A stretch of 64,000 nt of DNA. It comes from Bacillota bacterium. GTDB taxonomy: Bacteria; Bacillota; Clostridia; Lachnospirales; Lachnospiraceae. The notes under the pieces are model-generated. The model was not told where the DNA came from and did not search any database. It saw nothing but the letters and a program-made list of their open reading frames with translations. The stretch's first letter is position 1. Every line of letters begins with the position of its first letter. The translations under genes and the position numbers were made by a program. The stretch covers positions 320,558-384,557 of the forward strand of contig JAEYGZ010000036.1 of the NCBI GenBank assembly GCA_023409535.1, given 5' to 3'. This document shows, in pieces, positions 33,257 to 41,966 of the stretch.

Positions 33257-35068
33257 ATGATTATTACATTAGTGAATGATACATTTAATGTTAATAACAA
33301 TGGCACAACGATCTCTGCCATGCGCTTTGCGAAAGCGTTAAAGGACCACGGGCATACCATACGAATTGTAACCTGCGGTGAGCCGGAGAACAGCGGGGCA
33401 GATTTGGAGAACGGTATGGAGATGTACTATGTACCCGAACTGATTTTACCGGTTGCCAGCCGGTTGGCGCATCAGCAGAGTACCCTGTTTGCAAAGCCGG
33501 TGCGTTCTGTGCTGGAAGAGGCAATTACGGGTGCTGATGTGGTACACATCTATCAGCCATGGCCTCTTGGCAAGGCTGCCCAGCGGATCGCCCGCCGCCT
33601 TGGCGTTCCTGCCATTGCTGCATTTCACATTCAGCCGGAAAATATTACTTATAATATCGGACTGGGCTGGTTCCCGCCTGCGGCACACCTGATTTATTAT
33701 TTATTGTACCTTACCTTTTACCGCCGGTTTAAGCACATTCATTGCCCGTCAAAATTTATTGCCGCACAGCTTCGAAGTCATGGTTACCGGGCGCGGCTCC
33801 ATGTGATATCCAACGGAGTTGCGCCTGAGTTCATCCCGGGTCTACCAAGGAAAAGGGAGAGCGGGGAATTATACAAAGTGCTTATGGTGGGAAGACTTTC
33901 CGCTGAAAAAAGACAGGATGTCCTGATCCGTGCAATACAAAAATCTAAGAATGCAGATAAAATTCAGCTTTATTTCGCGGGCAGCGGTCCGAAGCTGCGA
34001 CGTTTTAAAAAGATGGGAGCCAAACTCGCGCATCCGCCGATCTTCGGATATTATAATCAAAGGGATTTGCTTGAACTGATCCAAAGCTGTGACTTATATG
34101 TCCATGCTTCTGATATTGAGATTGAAGGAATTTCCTGCATTGAAGCATTTTCCTGTGGCTTGGTACCGGTGATATCGAACAGTAAGCGAAGTGCGGCAGT
34201 ACAGTTTGCATTGAGCAAGGAGCACCTGTTTCGGGCCGGAAGCCCGGATTCGCTGGCCGAGAGGATTGATGCATGGATCAGTGACCCTAAGAAGCTGTCA
34301 GAAGCGGGTAAAATGTATTCGGAATATGCAAAAGCTTATGTACTGGATCAAAGTATACGAGGCATCGAGAAGGTTTACCGGTCAACAGGCTTGTCCGTAT
34401 GTAAAAACACCTATGCGAAAGGACGGATTTATCGGCTGTCCTCAAGCTTGTTTTATTATCTGATTGCAATTCCTATACTCTTTCTCTGGACGCGGGTGAT
34501 TCTGGGGGTAAAGGTAATCGGCGGCCGTCATCTGCGCGGGGTCAAAGGAGCGATGACCGTTTGTAACCATGTGCATATGCTGGATTGCGCTTTGGTCGCC
34601 CTGGCTCTTTTCCCCAGGAAGGTAATCTTCCCTACAATACCGGAGAATGTGCAGTCCATCTGGCCGGGAAAAATTGTCCGTCTGCTGGGGGGCGTAGCAA
34701 TACCGGGCAATATGACGGAGCTGATGCAATTCTTCGACGAAATGGAGTTTCTGCTGGTAAAAAAGCGCATTGTACATATATTCCCCGAAGGAGAATTAAA
34801 GCCCTATGATACCAATCTGAGGCAGTTTAAAAAGGGTGCGTTTCATCTGGCTGCCCAGGCTCGTGTGCCGGTTGTTCCGATTTCCATTTCCTTTCGACAG
34901 CCGAAAGGAATTCATAAATTGTATCGAAGGAAGCCGGTTATGGTTTTGCATATCGGAGAACCGATTTACCCTGCTGCCGTGGATCCTCTGAAGGACCTGC
35001 AAATCCGCATGGAGCTTGTCAAGCGGCAGATGAATGATATTATTACTGTAGCTGCAGTAAGTGAATAA
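33257..35068 (+). CDS. Fused GT4 glycosyltransferase and PlsC-type acyltransferase
   Basis: 603 residues in two enzymes. Residues 1-375 form a GT-B glycosyltransferase of family GT4: glycine-rich start NVNNNGTTIS, VGRLSAEKRQDVLI at about 211 and the E-x7-E region EIEGISCIEAFSCG (about 288-301). After a membrane helix (about 393-415), residues 420-600 form an LPLAT domain with the catalytic NHVHMLD (His438, Asp443) and FPEGE (509-513). Separate proteins of these kinds glycosylate diacylglycerol and acylate lysophospholipid; a fusion implies two successive steps on one membrane lipid or glycolipid. AAAAGAGG precedes the ATG. Confidence 0.88.
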   Translation: MIITLVNDTFNVNNNGTTISAMRFAKALKDHGHTIRIVTCGEPENSGADLENGMEMYYVPELILPVASRLAHQQSTLFAKPVRSVLEEAITGADVVHIYQPWPLGKAAQRIARRLGVPAIAAFHIQPENITYNIGLGWFPPAAHLIYYLLYLTFYRRFKHIHCPSKFIAAQLRSHGYRARLHVISNGVAPEFIPGLPRKRESGELYKVLMVGRLSAEKRQDVLIRAIQKSKNADKIQLYFAGSGPKLRRFKKMGAKLAHPPIFGYYNQRDLLELIQSCDLYVHASDIEIEGISCIEAFSCGLVPVISNSKRSAAVQFALSKEHLFRAGSPDSLAERIDAWISDPKKLSEAGKMYSEYAKAYVLDQSIRGIEKVYRSTGLSVCKNTYAKGRIYRLSSSLFYYLIAIPILFLWTRVILGVKVIGGRHLRGVKGAMTVCNHVHMLDCALVALALFPRKVIFPTIPENVQSIWPGKIVRLLGGVAIPGNMTELMQFFDEMEFLLVKKRIVHIFPEGELKPYDTNLRQFKKGAFHLAAQARVPVVPISISFRQPKGIHKLYRRKPVMVLHIGEPIYPAAVDPLKDLQIRMELVKRQMNDIITVAAVSE

Positions 35069-35154
35069 GCAGAACCTCGGGATTGTATGAAGCAGGGAAG
35101 GTTACTGTTACATCCGGAGTATAAAATACCTGAATAGAAGGTTGTGAGGTTACC

Positions 35155-35772
35155 ATGGACGATAGAATAGAAAAAACAATTTACAATTTACAGCGAAACA
35201 ATATGGCAGGATATTATGCGGAAACAAGAGAAGAACTGCTCCGGCTTCTGGCCTCCTTCCTGCACAAGGGTGAGAGGGTTGGATGCGGGGATTCGGTTAC
35301 GCTGGAAGAAACAGGAGTATTTGATTTTATCAGACAGGGTGATTTTATATTCAATGATAAATACAAGCCGGGACTGACATCGGAAGAAAAGAGAGAAATT
35401 TACCTGAAGAATTTTAGTGCCGATACCTTTCTTACCGGGACGAATGCCATTACTCTTGACGGCAAGCTGTTCAATATTGACGGAAACGGAAGCCGTGTTG
35501 CACCTATGCTGTACGGTCCCAAGCAGGTTATCGTGGTTGCAGGAGTAAATAAATTGACGGATACAGTGGAGGAGGCCATCCTCCGTACAAGACAGATTGC
35601 GGCACCTCTTGATGCGAAGAGACTGAATAAGGATACTCCGTGCACGAAACTGGGGAAATGCATTGATTGTAAACATAAGCAGAGGATATGTAATGATTTT
35701 GTTCTCATAACCGGACAGTTCGTTAAGGACAGAATTAAGGTAATTCTGATGAATGGAGCGTACGGTTTTTAA
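35155..35772 (+). CDS. LUD-domain protein (LutC/YkgG family)
   Basis: 205 residues. Family landmarks are the N-terminal NNMAGYYAETREELLRLL, VGCGDSVTLEETGVFDFI, FLTGTNAITLDGKLFNIDGNG, KQVIVVAGVNKL and the Cys-rich CTKLGKCIDCKHKQRICND near the end. LUD proteins are linked to lactate utilisation, but in clostridia this stand-alone form has no proven reaction. The C-terminal cysteines could bind metal. It ends at a 22-bp hairpin. Confidence 0.88.
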   Translation: MDDRIEKTIYNLQRNNMAGYYAETREELLRLLASFLHKGERVGCGDSVTLEETGVFDFIRQGDFIFNDKYKPGLTSEEKREIYLKNFSADTFLTGTNAITLDGKLFNIDGNGSRVAPMLYGPKQVIVVAGVNKLTDTVEEAILRTRQIAAPLDAKRLNKDTPCTKLGKCIDCKHKQRICNDFVLITGQFVKDRIKVILMNGAYGF

Positions 35773-35780
35773 CACCGTGG

Positions 35781-35828
35781 CAAAATGGCAGCAGGCTGTG
35801 AGCTTTCTCACAGCCTGCTGCCATTTTG
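35781..35828. terminator. Perfect 22-bp bidirectional terminator
   Basis: CAAAATGGCAGC...GTGAG at 35781-35802 pairs without mismatch with 35807-35828, loop CTTT. It lies between the converging LUD and ABC ATPase genes, only one base before the ATPase stop codon. Confidence 0.9.
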
Positions 35829-36848
35829 TTAATTTCCGGACCAATCCCGGTATAAGCCGGCAATCACCTGCTCAATGGGAGCCTTTTTGATTTCCACATC
35901 CCGGACGCCCTCCACCTCAGACAGCTGTCCCAGCAGAGCCTTGATTGGGGTTTTTGCAAGGTCGATATCATATTCATAAATACCGTTATTTGTTGTCAGT
36001 AACTTTCCGGCAGTTATCTGCGGAATTAGGCTGTCCTCCATCGCCACTACTATTCGTGTGAGGTTACCTGTGATGTTTCGAAGCTCCTGAAAGCTTCCGT
36101 CAAAAGCAATTCTGCCGTCTGATATCATCAGTATCCGTTCCGCCATCTCTTCCAGGTCATCCATATCATGACTGGTAACGATGATGGTGACCTTATTTTC
36201 TTTGTTTATCTTTTTTAAGAAGTCGATCATCTGCCGTTTTGCAACCACATCAAGACCAAGGGTCGGCTCATCCAGAAGTATGATTTCCGGACTGTGCAGC
36301 AGCATCATGGCAAGGTCGGCTCTCATCCGCTGGCCAAGGCTGAGCTCTCTGGCAAAGGTTTTAAGCAGTTTTCCGATATCCAGAAGTCCGGTTACCATCT
36401 CGAGGTTTTGCTTATATATCTGATCAGGGATATCCCAGACCACTTTCTTCCATTCGAAGCTTTGAATCACCGGGTGGTCCCACCATAATTCCGTCCGGTT
36501 GCCAAACAGAATTCCCAGCCGCTGCATTAAAGCCATGCGCTGTTTCTGAGGTGACATGCCCAGTACGGAAATATCACCGGCATTTGGCAGCAGCATACCG
36601 CTTAACAGCTTCATCGTGGTACTTTTACCGGCACCGTTGGGTCCTGCATAGGCAACAAATTCACCCTTTTGAATATGAAAGGATACGTCGTTCAGCGCAA
36701 CAATGGTCCGCTTTTCAGGTTTAATCAGATTCTTAATCAGGCTTTGCCCGGTATTATCACGCTGCCATTGCGTGAAGGTCTTTGTTACCTTGGTCAATTT
36801 AACGGCGAAATCCGTAGGGTACATATCGATTTGATCCTTTTTTAACAT
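35829..36848 (-). CDS. ABC exporter ATPase (COG4586 type)
   Basis: 339 residues. Walker A is GPNGAGKSTTMK, the Q-loop region is GNRTELWWDHP, the signature is LSLGQRMRADLAMMLL, and Walker B is EIILLDEPTLGLD. The WW-D-P Q-loop and the N-terminal FTQWQRDNTGQSLIKNL extension mark the COG4586 subfamily that works with two different permeases. It overlaps the preceding permease gene by 50 bases if the 36848 ATG is used; ATG 36824 with AAAAGGAT is an alternative. Confidence 0.93.
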   Translation of the reverse strand: MLKKDQIDMYPTDFAVKLTKVTKTFTQWQRDNTGQSLIKNLIKPEKRTIVALNDVSFHIQKGEFVAYAGPNGAGKSTTMKLLSGMLLPNAGDISVLGMSPQKQRMALMQRLGILFGNRTELWWDHPVIQSFEWKKVVWDIPDQIYKQNLEMVTGLLDIGKLLKTFARELSLGQRMRADLAMMLLHSPEIILLDEPTLGLDVVAKRQMIDFLKKINKENKVTIIVTSHDMDDLEEMAERILMISDGRIAFDGSFQELRNITGNLTRIVVAMEDSLIPQITAGKLLTTNNGIYEYDIDLAKTPIKALLGQLSEVEGVRDVEIKKAPIEQVIAGLYRDWSGN

Positions 36849-37647
36849 AATAATTCAATCCTTTCCTGAAGATATAGCCTGCGATTAGTGATAGTATCAG
36901 TGCGAAGGCAAGGGGATAATATTCGGTGAAATTTAACGGGGCCTTTCCAAGGAGGCACAGGGATGGAAACCAGGCCATCAACCCCTCCGGTAATAAGGTA
37001 AGCAAGGAAACTTGAAGAAAGGCGGGCATTCCTGACAATGGAAATGTACTAAGGAGCCAGGTTCCCTCAATTGCTGTCATGGAAATTTCTTCTGCCGCAA
37101 CCGGCGCATAAAATGCCGCACTGGAGACCAGGTAGGCTCTGCCTACAATGATGGTCATGGTCGCCAGCACATACACCATGAGTGAGAGAATCCACCCTAC
37201 TGACACGGCAAGGGATAATCTTTTTACTGAAATAATTAACATAATACATCCGACAACAAAGTTACTGCCTCCTGTAAAGGGAGAAAATCCACTGGTAAAG
37301 AGCTGTGCCTTTAGGGATAACGGCTGCATGAAAAGGTGCTCCAGCTGCCCGCGTCCGATAATCCGGCTGATGTGGATGTTGTTACCGGAGCCAAACATAA
37401 TAAAAAGTCCGGTCGTTATGGTGGAATAGGCCATCATAAATAAAATCTCATCTGTGCTCAGACCGCCGATGCCGTCAAATCTTAATGCAATCAGGAACAC
37501 CCCTGATACGGTTGATAAATTGGATATAATATCGGAGGTAATTCCGGTCAGAGCGTATTTCGTATCCCGGAGCAGCCACACCAGATCCATCTTTGCGGAG
37601 ATGGCTAATAATTTTAATATACGTATAAGTTTTGTTTTAACCGCCAT
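36799..37647 (-). CDS. ABC-2 family permease (COG3694 type)
   Basis: 282 residues, six membrane helices, with a cytosolic start AKMDLVWLLRDTKYALTGITSDIISN characteristic of the family. MFGSGNNIHISRIIGRGQLEHLFMQPLS is the usual conserved loop. It forms an export channel with the COG4587-type permease and the ATPase on either side. Substrate unknown. Confidence 0.9.
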   Translation of the reverse strand: MAVKTKLIRILKLLAISAKMDLVWLLRDTKYALTGITSDIISNLSTVSGVFLIALRFDGIGGLSTDEILFMMAYSTITTGLFIMFGSGNNIHISRIIGRGQLEHLFMQPLSLKAQLFTSGFSPFTGGSNFVVGCIMLIISVKRLSLAVSVGWILSLMVYVLATMTIIVGRAYLVSSAAFYAPVAAEEISMTAIEGTWLLSTFPLSGMPAFLQVSLLTLLPEGLMAWFPSLCLLGKAPLNFTEYYPLAFALILSLIAGYIFRKGLNYYVKKGSNRYVPYGFRR

Positions 37648-38404
37648 AGCTTACAATTCCCTCCTGTGATTTTTTGAATATCAATAATGCAATGGGCCAT
37701 AAAATCAGATTCCATATGAGTTGCAGTATAAGCACACTTCCGGGATTTGCGCTTCCCACATAAATTGATAAAGGTGAGCCGCCCAGGCAGGCAAAGGGCT
37801 GATATTTCATCAGCTTATCAATCCCAAAGGGCAGCAGGCTGATGGGGATGATCGTACCGGAGAACAGCGAGATGACGGCAGTCCGTATCCGGTTGATTAA
37901 CCAGCTCATATTCCTTAGTTTGATAGAAAGGCAGGCAAATAGAAAATCAATCGCGAAGCCAAGTGATATACACAAAAGCAGGCTAAGCAGAAACCAGGGT
38001 GAAGCGGGTTTTAAATTAACCCCCAGAGCCGGTGCTAACAATACCATAGGAAACGAGAAAAGTATTAACAGGGGAAGCCAGCCGCCGACTGTTTGTGCGA
38101 TGAGCTGCCCCAGTACCGAAAGCGGCCGGCCGTAAAGCTTCATAAGTACGCCTTCCGAGAGCCATCCGGAAGCAGCAGTTTTTACGACCATCATATCGGA
38201 TAGCAATGCACTGACATAAGTATAGGTCAGCATTTGTGCCATGCTCATGCCAACCTCTGCTCCGGAGGACATGACGACGCGCCAGAGGAAGATAAGCGGA
38301 ATCAAAGTAAATATTTTAATCATAACATCGGGCAGAAGATAAATTACTCCGCCATTGGTTTTTTCCAGATAGGACATTCTGGCAGTTTTCATATATTTAA
38401 ACAT
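37637..38404 (-). CDS. ABC-2 family permease (COG4587 type)
   Basis: 255 residues with six membrane helices (TLIPLIFLWRVVMSS, YVSALLSDMMVV, GWLPLLILFSFPMVLLAP and so on). The loop SEGVLMKLYGRPLSVLGQLIAQTVGG matches the family. The ATG at 38404 is used because AAGGAG lies 8 bases away; a longer frame would pass through the terminator at 38461. First gene of the three-gene exporter operon. Confidence 0.88.
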   Translation of the reverse strand: MFKYMKTARMSYLEKTNGGVIYLLPDVMIKIFTLIPLIFLWRVVMSSGAEVGMSMAQMLTYTYVSALLSDMMVVKTAASGWLSEGVLMKLYGRPLSVLGQLIAQTVGGWLPLLILFSFPMVLLAPALGVNLKPASPWFLLSLLLCISLGFAIDFLFACLSIKLRNMSWLINRIRTAVISLFSGTIIPISLLPFGIDKLMKYQPFACLGGSPLSIYVGSANPGSVLILQLIWNLILWPIALLIFKKSQEGIVSYGG

Positions 38405-38460
38405 GGTCTTACTCCTTGCTGTTATTTGAAATAGTGTTGATTTCTTACCGGTTTTTGCAC

Positions 38461-38497
38461 AATAAAAAACCGGGTATCCAATGGAATACCCGGTTGG
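38461..38497 (-). terminator. Terminator between the 66-residue gene and the ABC exporter
   Basis: Minus strand AACCGGGTAT-TCCATTGG-ATACCCGGTT followed by TTTTTATT. It separates the small gene upstream from the exporter, although some read-through is possible. Confidence 0.85.
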
Positions 38498-38521
38498 CGA
38501 CACAAGATGTAACCTGATCAC

Positions 38522-38722
38522 TCAGGCATAATTTATGTGCGGTAAGAGGCATTCGATTGGTTGAAAATGGACACAGTTATCCTGTGACAGGGTTAAATCA
38601 GCACAAATGACCGGAGAAAGGGCAGATTCCACCCATACCGTCAATTTTTTGAAGGAATAGCCTTTTATGCACTCACAATTCATAACAAGATTGCCGCTAC
38701 TGTAAAAAGCTGCGATATTCAT
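38522..38722 (-). CDS. 66-residue stand-alone gene, product unrecognised
   Basis: It has a perfect-consensus promoter, a ribosome site AAAGGTGGTGA 5-8 bases before the ATG, and a strong terminator, so it is a complete transcription unit. The product has no signal peptide or membrane helix and contains five cysteines: a CEC pair (NCECIKGYSF) and three singles (VICAD, DNCVH, IECLL). It ends PHINYA. It sits between an exporter operon on the same strand and a divergent membrane protease. It could be a small regulatory or metal-binding protein, or a precursor peptide; nothing decides this. Confidence 0.65.
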   Translation of the reverse strand: MNIAAFYSSGNLVMNCECIKGYSFKKLTVWVESALSPVICADLTLSQDNCVHFQPIECLLPHINYA

Positions 38723-38754
38723 ACCTCTCACCACCTTTCCTGATAGTTAAAGCT

Positions 38755-38783
38755 ATTATATTACAGTATGTAAGCGATGTCAA
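38755..38783 (-). promoter_or_regulatory. Consensus promoter with dyad in the spacer
   Basis: Minus strand TTGACA, exactly 17 bases, TATAAT: a full-consensus vegetative promoter. The 13-bp palindrome TTACA-GTA-TGTAA lies in the spacer next to the -10 box and would be blocked by a bound repressor, so strong but regulated expression is likely. Confidence 0.85.
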
Positions 38784-38898
38784 ATAGCAAACTCTTTTTA
38801 AAAATCCTTCCTATCCAAGTATAATTGTGGTAAAATTTGCTTTGGGTTATCATACCGGCAGCAGTAAGGTGCAGAAAAGAAATGGCGGAGGGTATTAT

Positions 38899-40227
38899 AT
38901 GAGACGGTTGTTGAATGCACTATTAACACTGTTTATTTGTTGTATGAGTTTAATTATATATGTTTCCATTCATGAAGGGGCACATGCTTTATTTGCTGTT
39001 CTCTTTGGAGGAACGCTGACGAATTTTGATATCAATATCCTTAACGGCTTCCCGCATGTACAATGGGCAGGGGACATGAGCAGCACGGAAAGGGCATTCA
39101 TCAGCATTGCAGGTCCGTTGGTACCCTATGTGCTGCTGCTGGCCGGATTTTTCTTTGTTCATAAGGAAAGCAATATCATGATAAGAAAGACAGCTTCCTT
39201 TGCTTCAATTATGATTTTAGGAAGTATGCTTCCGAATATTATACTTCCGGTCTTGTACGAAAATGGTGTTGATGTAAGTGATGAAGATATCGTGCAGTTT
39301 GCGTCCGGAATGCAGATGAGCGGATATATGGTTTCCTTGATCATGGTTCTTCTGTTTATACTGCTATTTATTCTGGTTTTTAAGAAGAGGCTATTGGCCT
39401 CTTTGCAATATCAGGTTGATATTAATCTAAAGAATAAAAGGAATATCGTATGGATTGTTGCTGCAATATTGATATTATCCGGTGTATTAATAGCGGCTGC
39501 CGTTAATATAATCGTAAAAAGCGGTAGTTCCTATCAAACCTATCTGCCCGGGGAGTATGATCAGCAGCTCGATATTAATTTAGAGCAGATGGATGAACCG
39601 GATAAGGTAATTTATGATTTTACGGTTGAAACGCCCACACTTTATAGTTTTACCGTTACCGGAAATGCAAAGGAAGAGATAACGATAAAGGTGAAGGGCT
39701 CTGCAAGAATCGGCAGTTTACGAACCAATGAGCTTACCATTTGTTCCGCCAAGGGCAATCTGAGTGCAAATTATATAAACTGGCTCTTGGAGAAAGGGAC
39801 ATATCAAATCATACTTAACGGGAGGAATAATAAAGGAAAAGTTAAGGTTTATATTAAGGAAAGTGCTGCAGATAGTAATTTATTAAATAGTAACGGCGAG
39901 GATGTAAAAATATTAAACGGTGAAATCCCGCAACCGGATCCGGGATTTACGCTCAAAGCAAAAGAGAAGTTATCAGATGACAGTGATAAAAATATTTTTG
40001 AATTCAGCCTTGATGAGGACAGAAATGTTTTCTTCAGTATTTTCCTCACAACAAAGCAGGGGAAAGCTACGGTAACTTTGGCGGGAGATGATTATGAGGA
40101 TATATTAATCAGTGAAGATCAGATAAAAACTGATTTGAGAGGATGCTATCTGAAAAAAGGAAATTATCGTGTATTGATATCCAGCAGTGATTGTGACGGA
40201 GAGATCTATTTATATTATAAGGAGTGA
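38899..40227 (+). CDS. M50-like membrane zinc metalloprotease with extracytoplasmic domain
   Basis: 442 residues. The first helix contains HEGAH (His25, Glu26, His29), the HExxH zinc motif of site-2-type intramembrane proteases. Further helices lie at about 65-85, 97-118, 135-160 and 183-205. The C-terminal 230 residues are soluble, Asp/Lys-rich and probably outside the membrane. The NGFPHVQW segment after the zinc motif is reminiscent of M50B proteins; the usual third ligand (an Asp in NxxPxxxxDG) is not evident, so activity is uncertain. ATG 38899 has GGAGGG 7 bases upstream. Heads an operon with the next two genes. Confidence 0.78.
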   Translation: MRRLLNALLTLFICCMSLIIYVSIHEGAHALFAVLFGGTLTNFDINILNGFPHVQWAGDMSSTERAFISIAGPLVPYVLLLAGFFFVHKESNIMIRKTASFASIMILGSMLPNIILPVLYENGVDVSDEDIVQFASGMQMSGYMVSLIMVLLFILLFILVFKKRLLASLQYQVDINLKNKRNIVWIVAAILILSGVLIAAAVNIIVKSGSSYQTYLPGEYDQQLDINLEQMDEPDKVIYDFTVETPTLYSFTVTGNAKEEITIKVKGSARIGSLRTNELTICSAKGNLSANYINWLLEKGTYQIILNGRNNKGKVKVYIKESAADSNLLNSNGEDVKILNGEIPQPDPGFTLKAKEKLSDDSDKNIFEFSLDEDRNVFFSIFLTTKQGKATVTLAGDDYEDILISEDQIKTDLRGCYLKKGNYRVLISSSDCDGEIYLYYKE

Positions 40228-40235
40228 AGCATTTT

Positions 40236-40991
40236 ATGATTATATCAGTCCTGTTTTTCGGTATTGGAGCTTTGATGCTGCTATTTGCCTATCTTGTCGG
40301 CGTAAGAAAAATGTATCAGCTTATTTCCGGTATTAATACGGCATCAAAAGACCAAAGAGCAAAAATGGATTTGCCCGCTATCTGCAAAAGTATGGGAATC
40401 TGCTTTGCGGTGATTGGTTTCATCTTTATCCTGGCAGGAGGTATGTCGCTTGTAGGAATTGACTGGGCAGTGGAAGCCGCTTTTATGATTTTCTTTATTG
40501 TAATCTGGTTCATGGTTATTTACATACAGCGGTTTGATGGGAATAATTTTAATGAAACGGGCCGGCCTAAGGTAAAATATTATATAACGGTGCTTGGTGT
40601 ATCAGCAATTATGATAGTGGTCATCATATTTGGTGTGACGCTGTATTCAGGTACACTAAGCAGTCCGCAGATTACTTTTTCAGGTGATACTCTGGAGATT
40701 AGCGGTATGTACGGAACGAATATCGGAAAGCCGGAAATATCTGAGATTACCTTGCTGGAGCAGCCGATTTCCTTCAGTGCAAAAACCAATGGCAGTGCAG
40801 TACTGGGGGCATATAAGGGGAACTTTACTTCAAGGCAGTATGGGCCGGTTCTTGTATATGTAAAGGAAGAAAGTGTTCCATGGATCATGATCCAACGAAG
40901 AGAGGAAAAACCGATTATTCTGTCACTAAAAAATTCCAAGGAAACAAATGAGTTATATATGAAATTGGAAGAGTGGCTGGAAACAGAATAA
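40236..40991 (+). CDS. DUF3784-like membrane protein
   Basis: 251 residues. Helices lie at about 1-20, 55-78, 83-103 and 125-148, and the KMYQLISGINTASKDQRAKMDLPAICK loop is typical of DUF3784 proteins. The C-terminal 100 residues are soluble with beta character and may be a PH-like domain (ITFSGDTLEISGMYG..). ATG 40236 is chosen over GTG 40224, which overlaps the ribosome site and the previous stop. Eight bases after the protease gene, so co-expressed with it. Function unknown. Confidence 0.78.
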   Translation: MIISVLFFGIGALMLLFAYLVGVRKMYQLISGINTASKDQRAKMDLPAICKSMGICFAVIGFIFILAGGMSLVGIDWAVEAAFMIFFIVIWFMVIYIQRFDGNNFNETGRPKVKYYITVLGVSAIMIVVIIFGVTLYSGTLSSPQITFSGDTLEISGMYGTNIGKPEISEITLLEQPISFSAKTNGSAVLGAYKGNFTSRQYGPVLVYVKEESVPWIMIQRREEKPIILSLKNSKETNELYMKLEEWLETE

Positions 40992-41053
40992 GTTTCTTTA
41001 ACAATAACCAATGCATAGATGCTTGTAATCAAAGGAAGGCAAAGGAGAAAATT

Positions 41054-41815
41054 ATGGAACAAAACGAACAGTATAGAAAAAGAATCCAAAGTAACAGATT
41101 ATTTATGAAAAGTGAATTTTCGGAGGAGGAATACGAATCTGATCAGCAGAAGCAGGTAATGCAGCCCCCGCTGACCAAAGCGGCGGCCGGAGATCCTATT
41201 ATTTCACTGACGAAGGATTTTGTCGATGCTATTAAAGAACCGAATTATCTTACGATACTGCAGGATAGAAAAAGCAACCGGGTCTATAAGGAGGAGAATA
41301 TTACCCTGGCGCAGCTATCCTTTTTGCTGTGGTCAACTCAGGGTGTGAAGGAAATCCGCGGGAATAATTATGCGACCATACGGCCGGTCCCTTCCGCAGG
41401 AGCAAGACATGCTTTTGAAACCTATCTCACGGTCTTTAAGGTAGAAGGTCTTAAGAAAGGGATCTACCATTATCTGCCGATGGAGCATGCCATTGAATTT
41501 ATTGCAGAGGCCAAGGAGTTGGAAGAGGCTGTTTCAGATAGCTTATGTGAACAAAAATGGGCCGGCAGGTCAGCAGCCGTATTTTACTACAGCGCAGTTC
41601 CTTACAGAAGTGAGTGGAGATATTGCGCGGATGCACATAAAGTTATGCTGCTGGATATTGGTCATGTGGTTCAAAATCTTTACCTGAGCTGTCAGGCAAT
41701 CGGCTGCGGTACTTGTGCAATCGCAGCGTATGATCAGGCGAAAGCGGATAAACTGCTGCAGCTTGACGGTGATAATGAGTTTGTCATTTATGCCGCACCT
41801 GTCGGGGTTATTTAA
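41054..41815 (+). CDS. SagB/ThcOx-type flavin oxidoreductase (nitroreductase superfamily)
   Basis: 253 residues. FMN-binding nitroreductase fold with SagB-type landmarks: RKSNRVYKEENITLAQLSFLLWSTQGV, RPVPSAGARHAFETYLTV, GIYHYLP, and the C-terminal LDIGHVVQNLYLSCQAIGCGTCAIAAYDQ. In azole peptide clusters such enzymes oxidise azolines, but stand-alone members are common and have other unknown substrates. It follows the DUF3784 gene by 62 bases and ends the operon. AAAGGAG lies before the ATG. Confidence 0.88.
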   Translation: MEQNEQYRKRIQSNRLFMKSEFSEEEYESDQQKQVMQPPLTKAAAGDPIISLTKDFVDAIKEPNYLTILQDRKSNRVYKEENITLAQLSFLLWSTQGVKEIRGNNYATIRPVPSAGARHAFETYLTVFKVEGLKKGIYHYLPMEHAIEFIAEAKELEEAVSDSLCEQKWAGRSAAVFYYSAVPYRSEWRYCADAHKVMLLDIGHVVQNLYLSCQAIGCGTCAIAAYDQAKADKLLQLDGDNEFVIYAAPVGVI

Positions 41816-41861
41816 TGGAAGGATATAGTTTATAAAAATAATTTTATGAAATAAATACAAA

Positions 41862-41936
41862 CAGGTCTATGCTCTTACTTTACACACAGGCTGGAAGTTA
41901 CCTTCCAAACTGTGTGAAGTAAGATCATAGACCTGC
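41862..41936. repeat. Long imperfect inverted repeat after the SagB-type gene
   Basis: The arms, each about 35 bases, start CAGGTCTATG and match each other with about five mismatches (CTCTTACTT..ACACA versus ATCTTACTT..ACACA), ending in an inner GGAAG/CTTCC turn. There is no T tract. As RNA this is a hairpin of about 75 bases. It could be a terminator or a transcript-end stabiliser for the operon. Confidence 0.7.
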
Positions 41937-41966
41937 TTGCGCGTAAACAATTGTTTTGGAACAAAC

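Noticed and set aside
35188..35844. 218-codon open frame on the minus strand opposite the LUD gene
   Set aside because: It lies fully antisense to a well-supported gene, would read through the 22-bp terminator, and has no family-like motifs.
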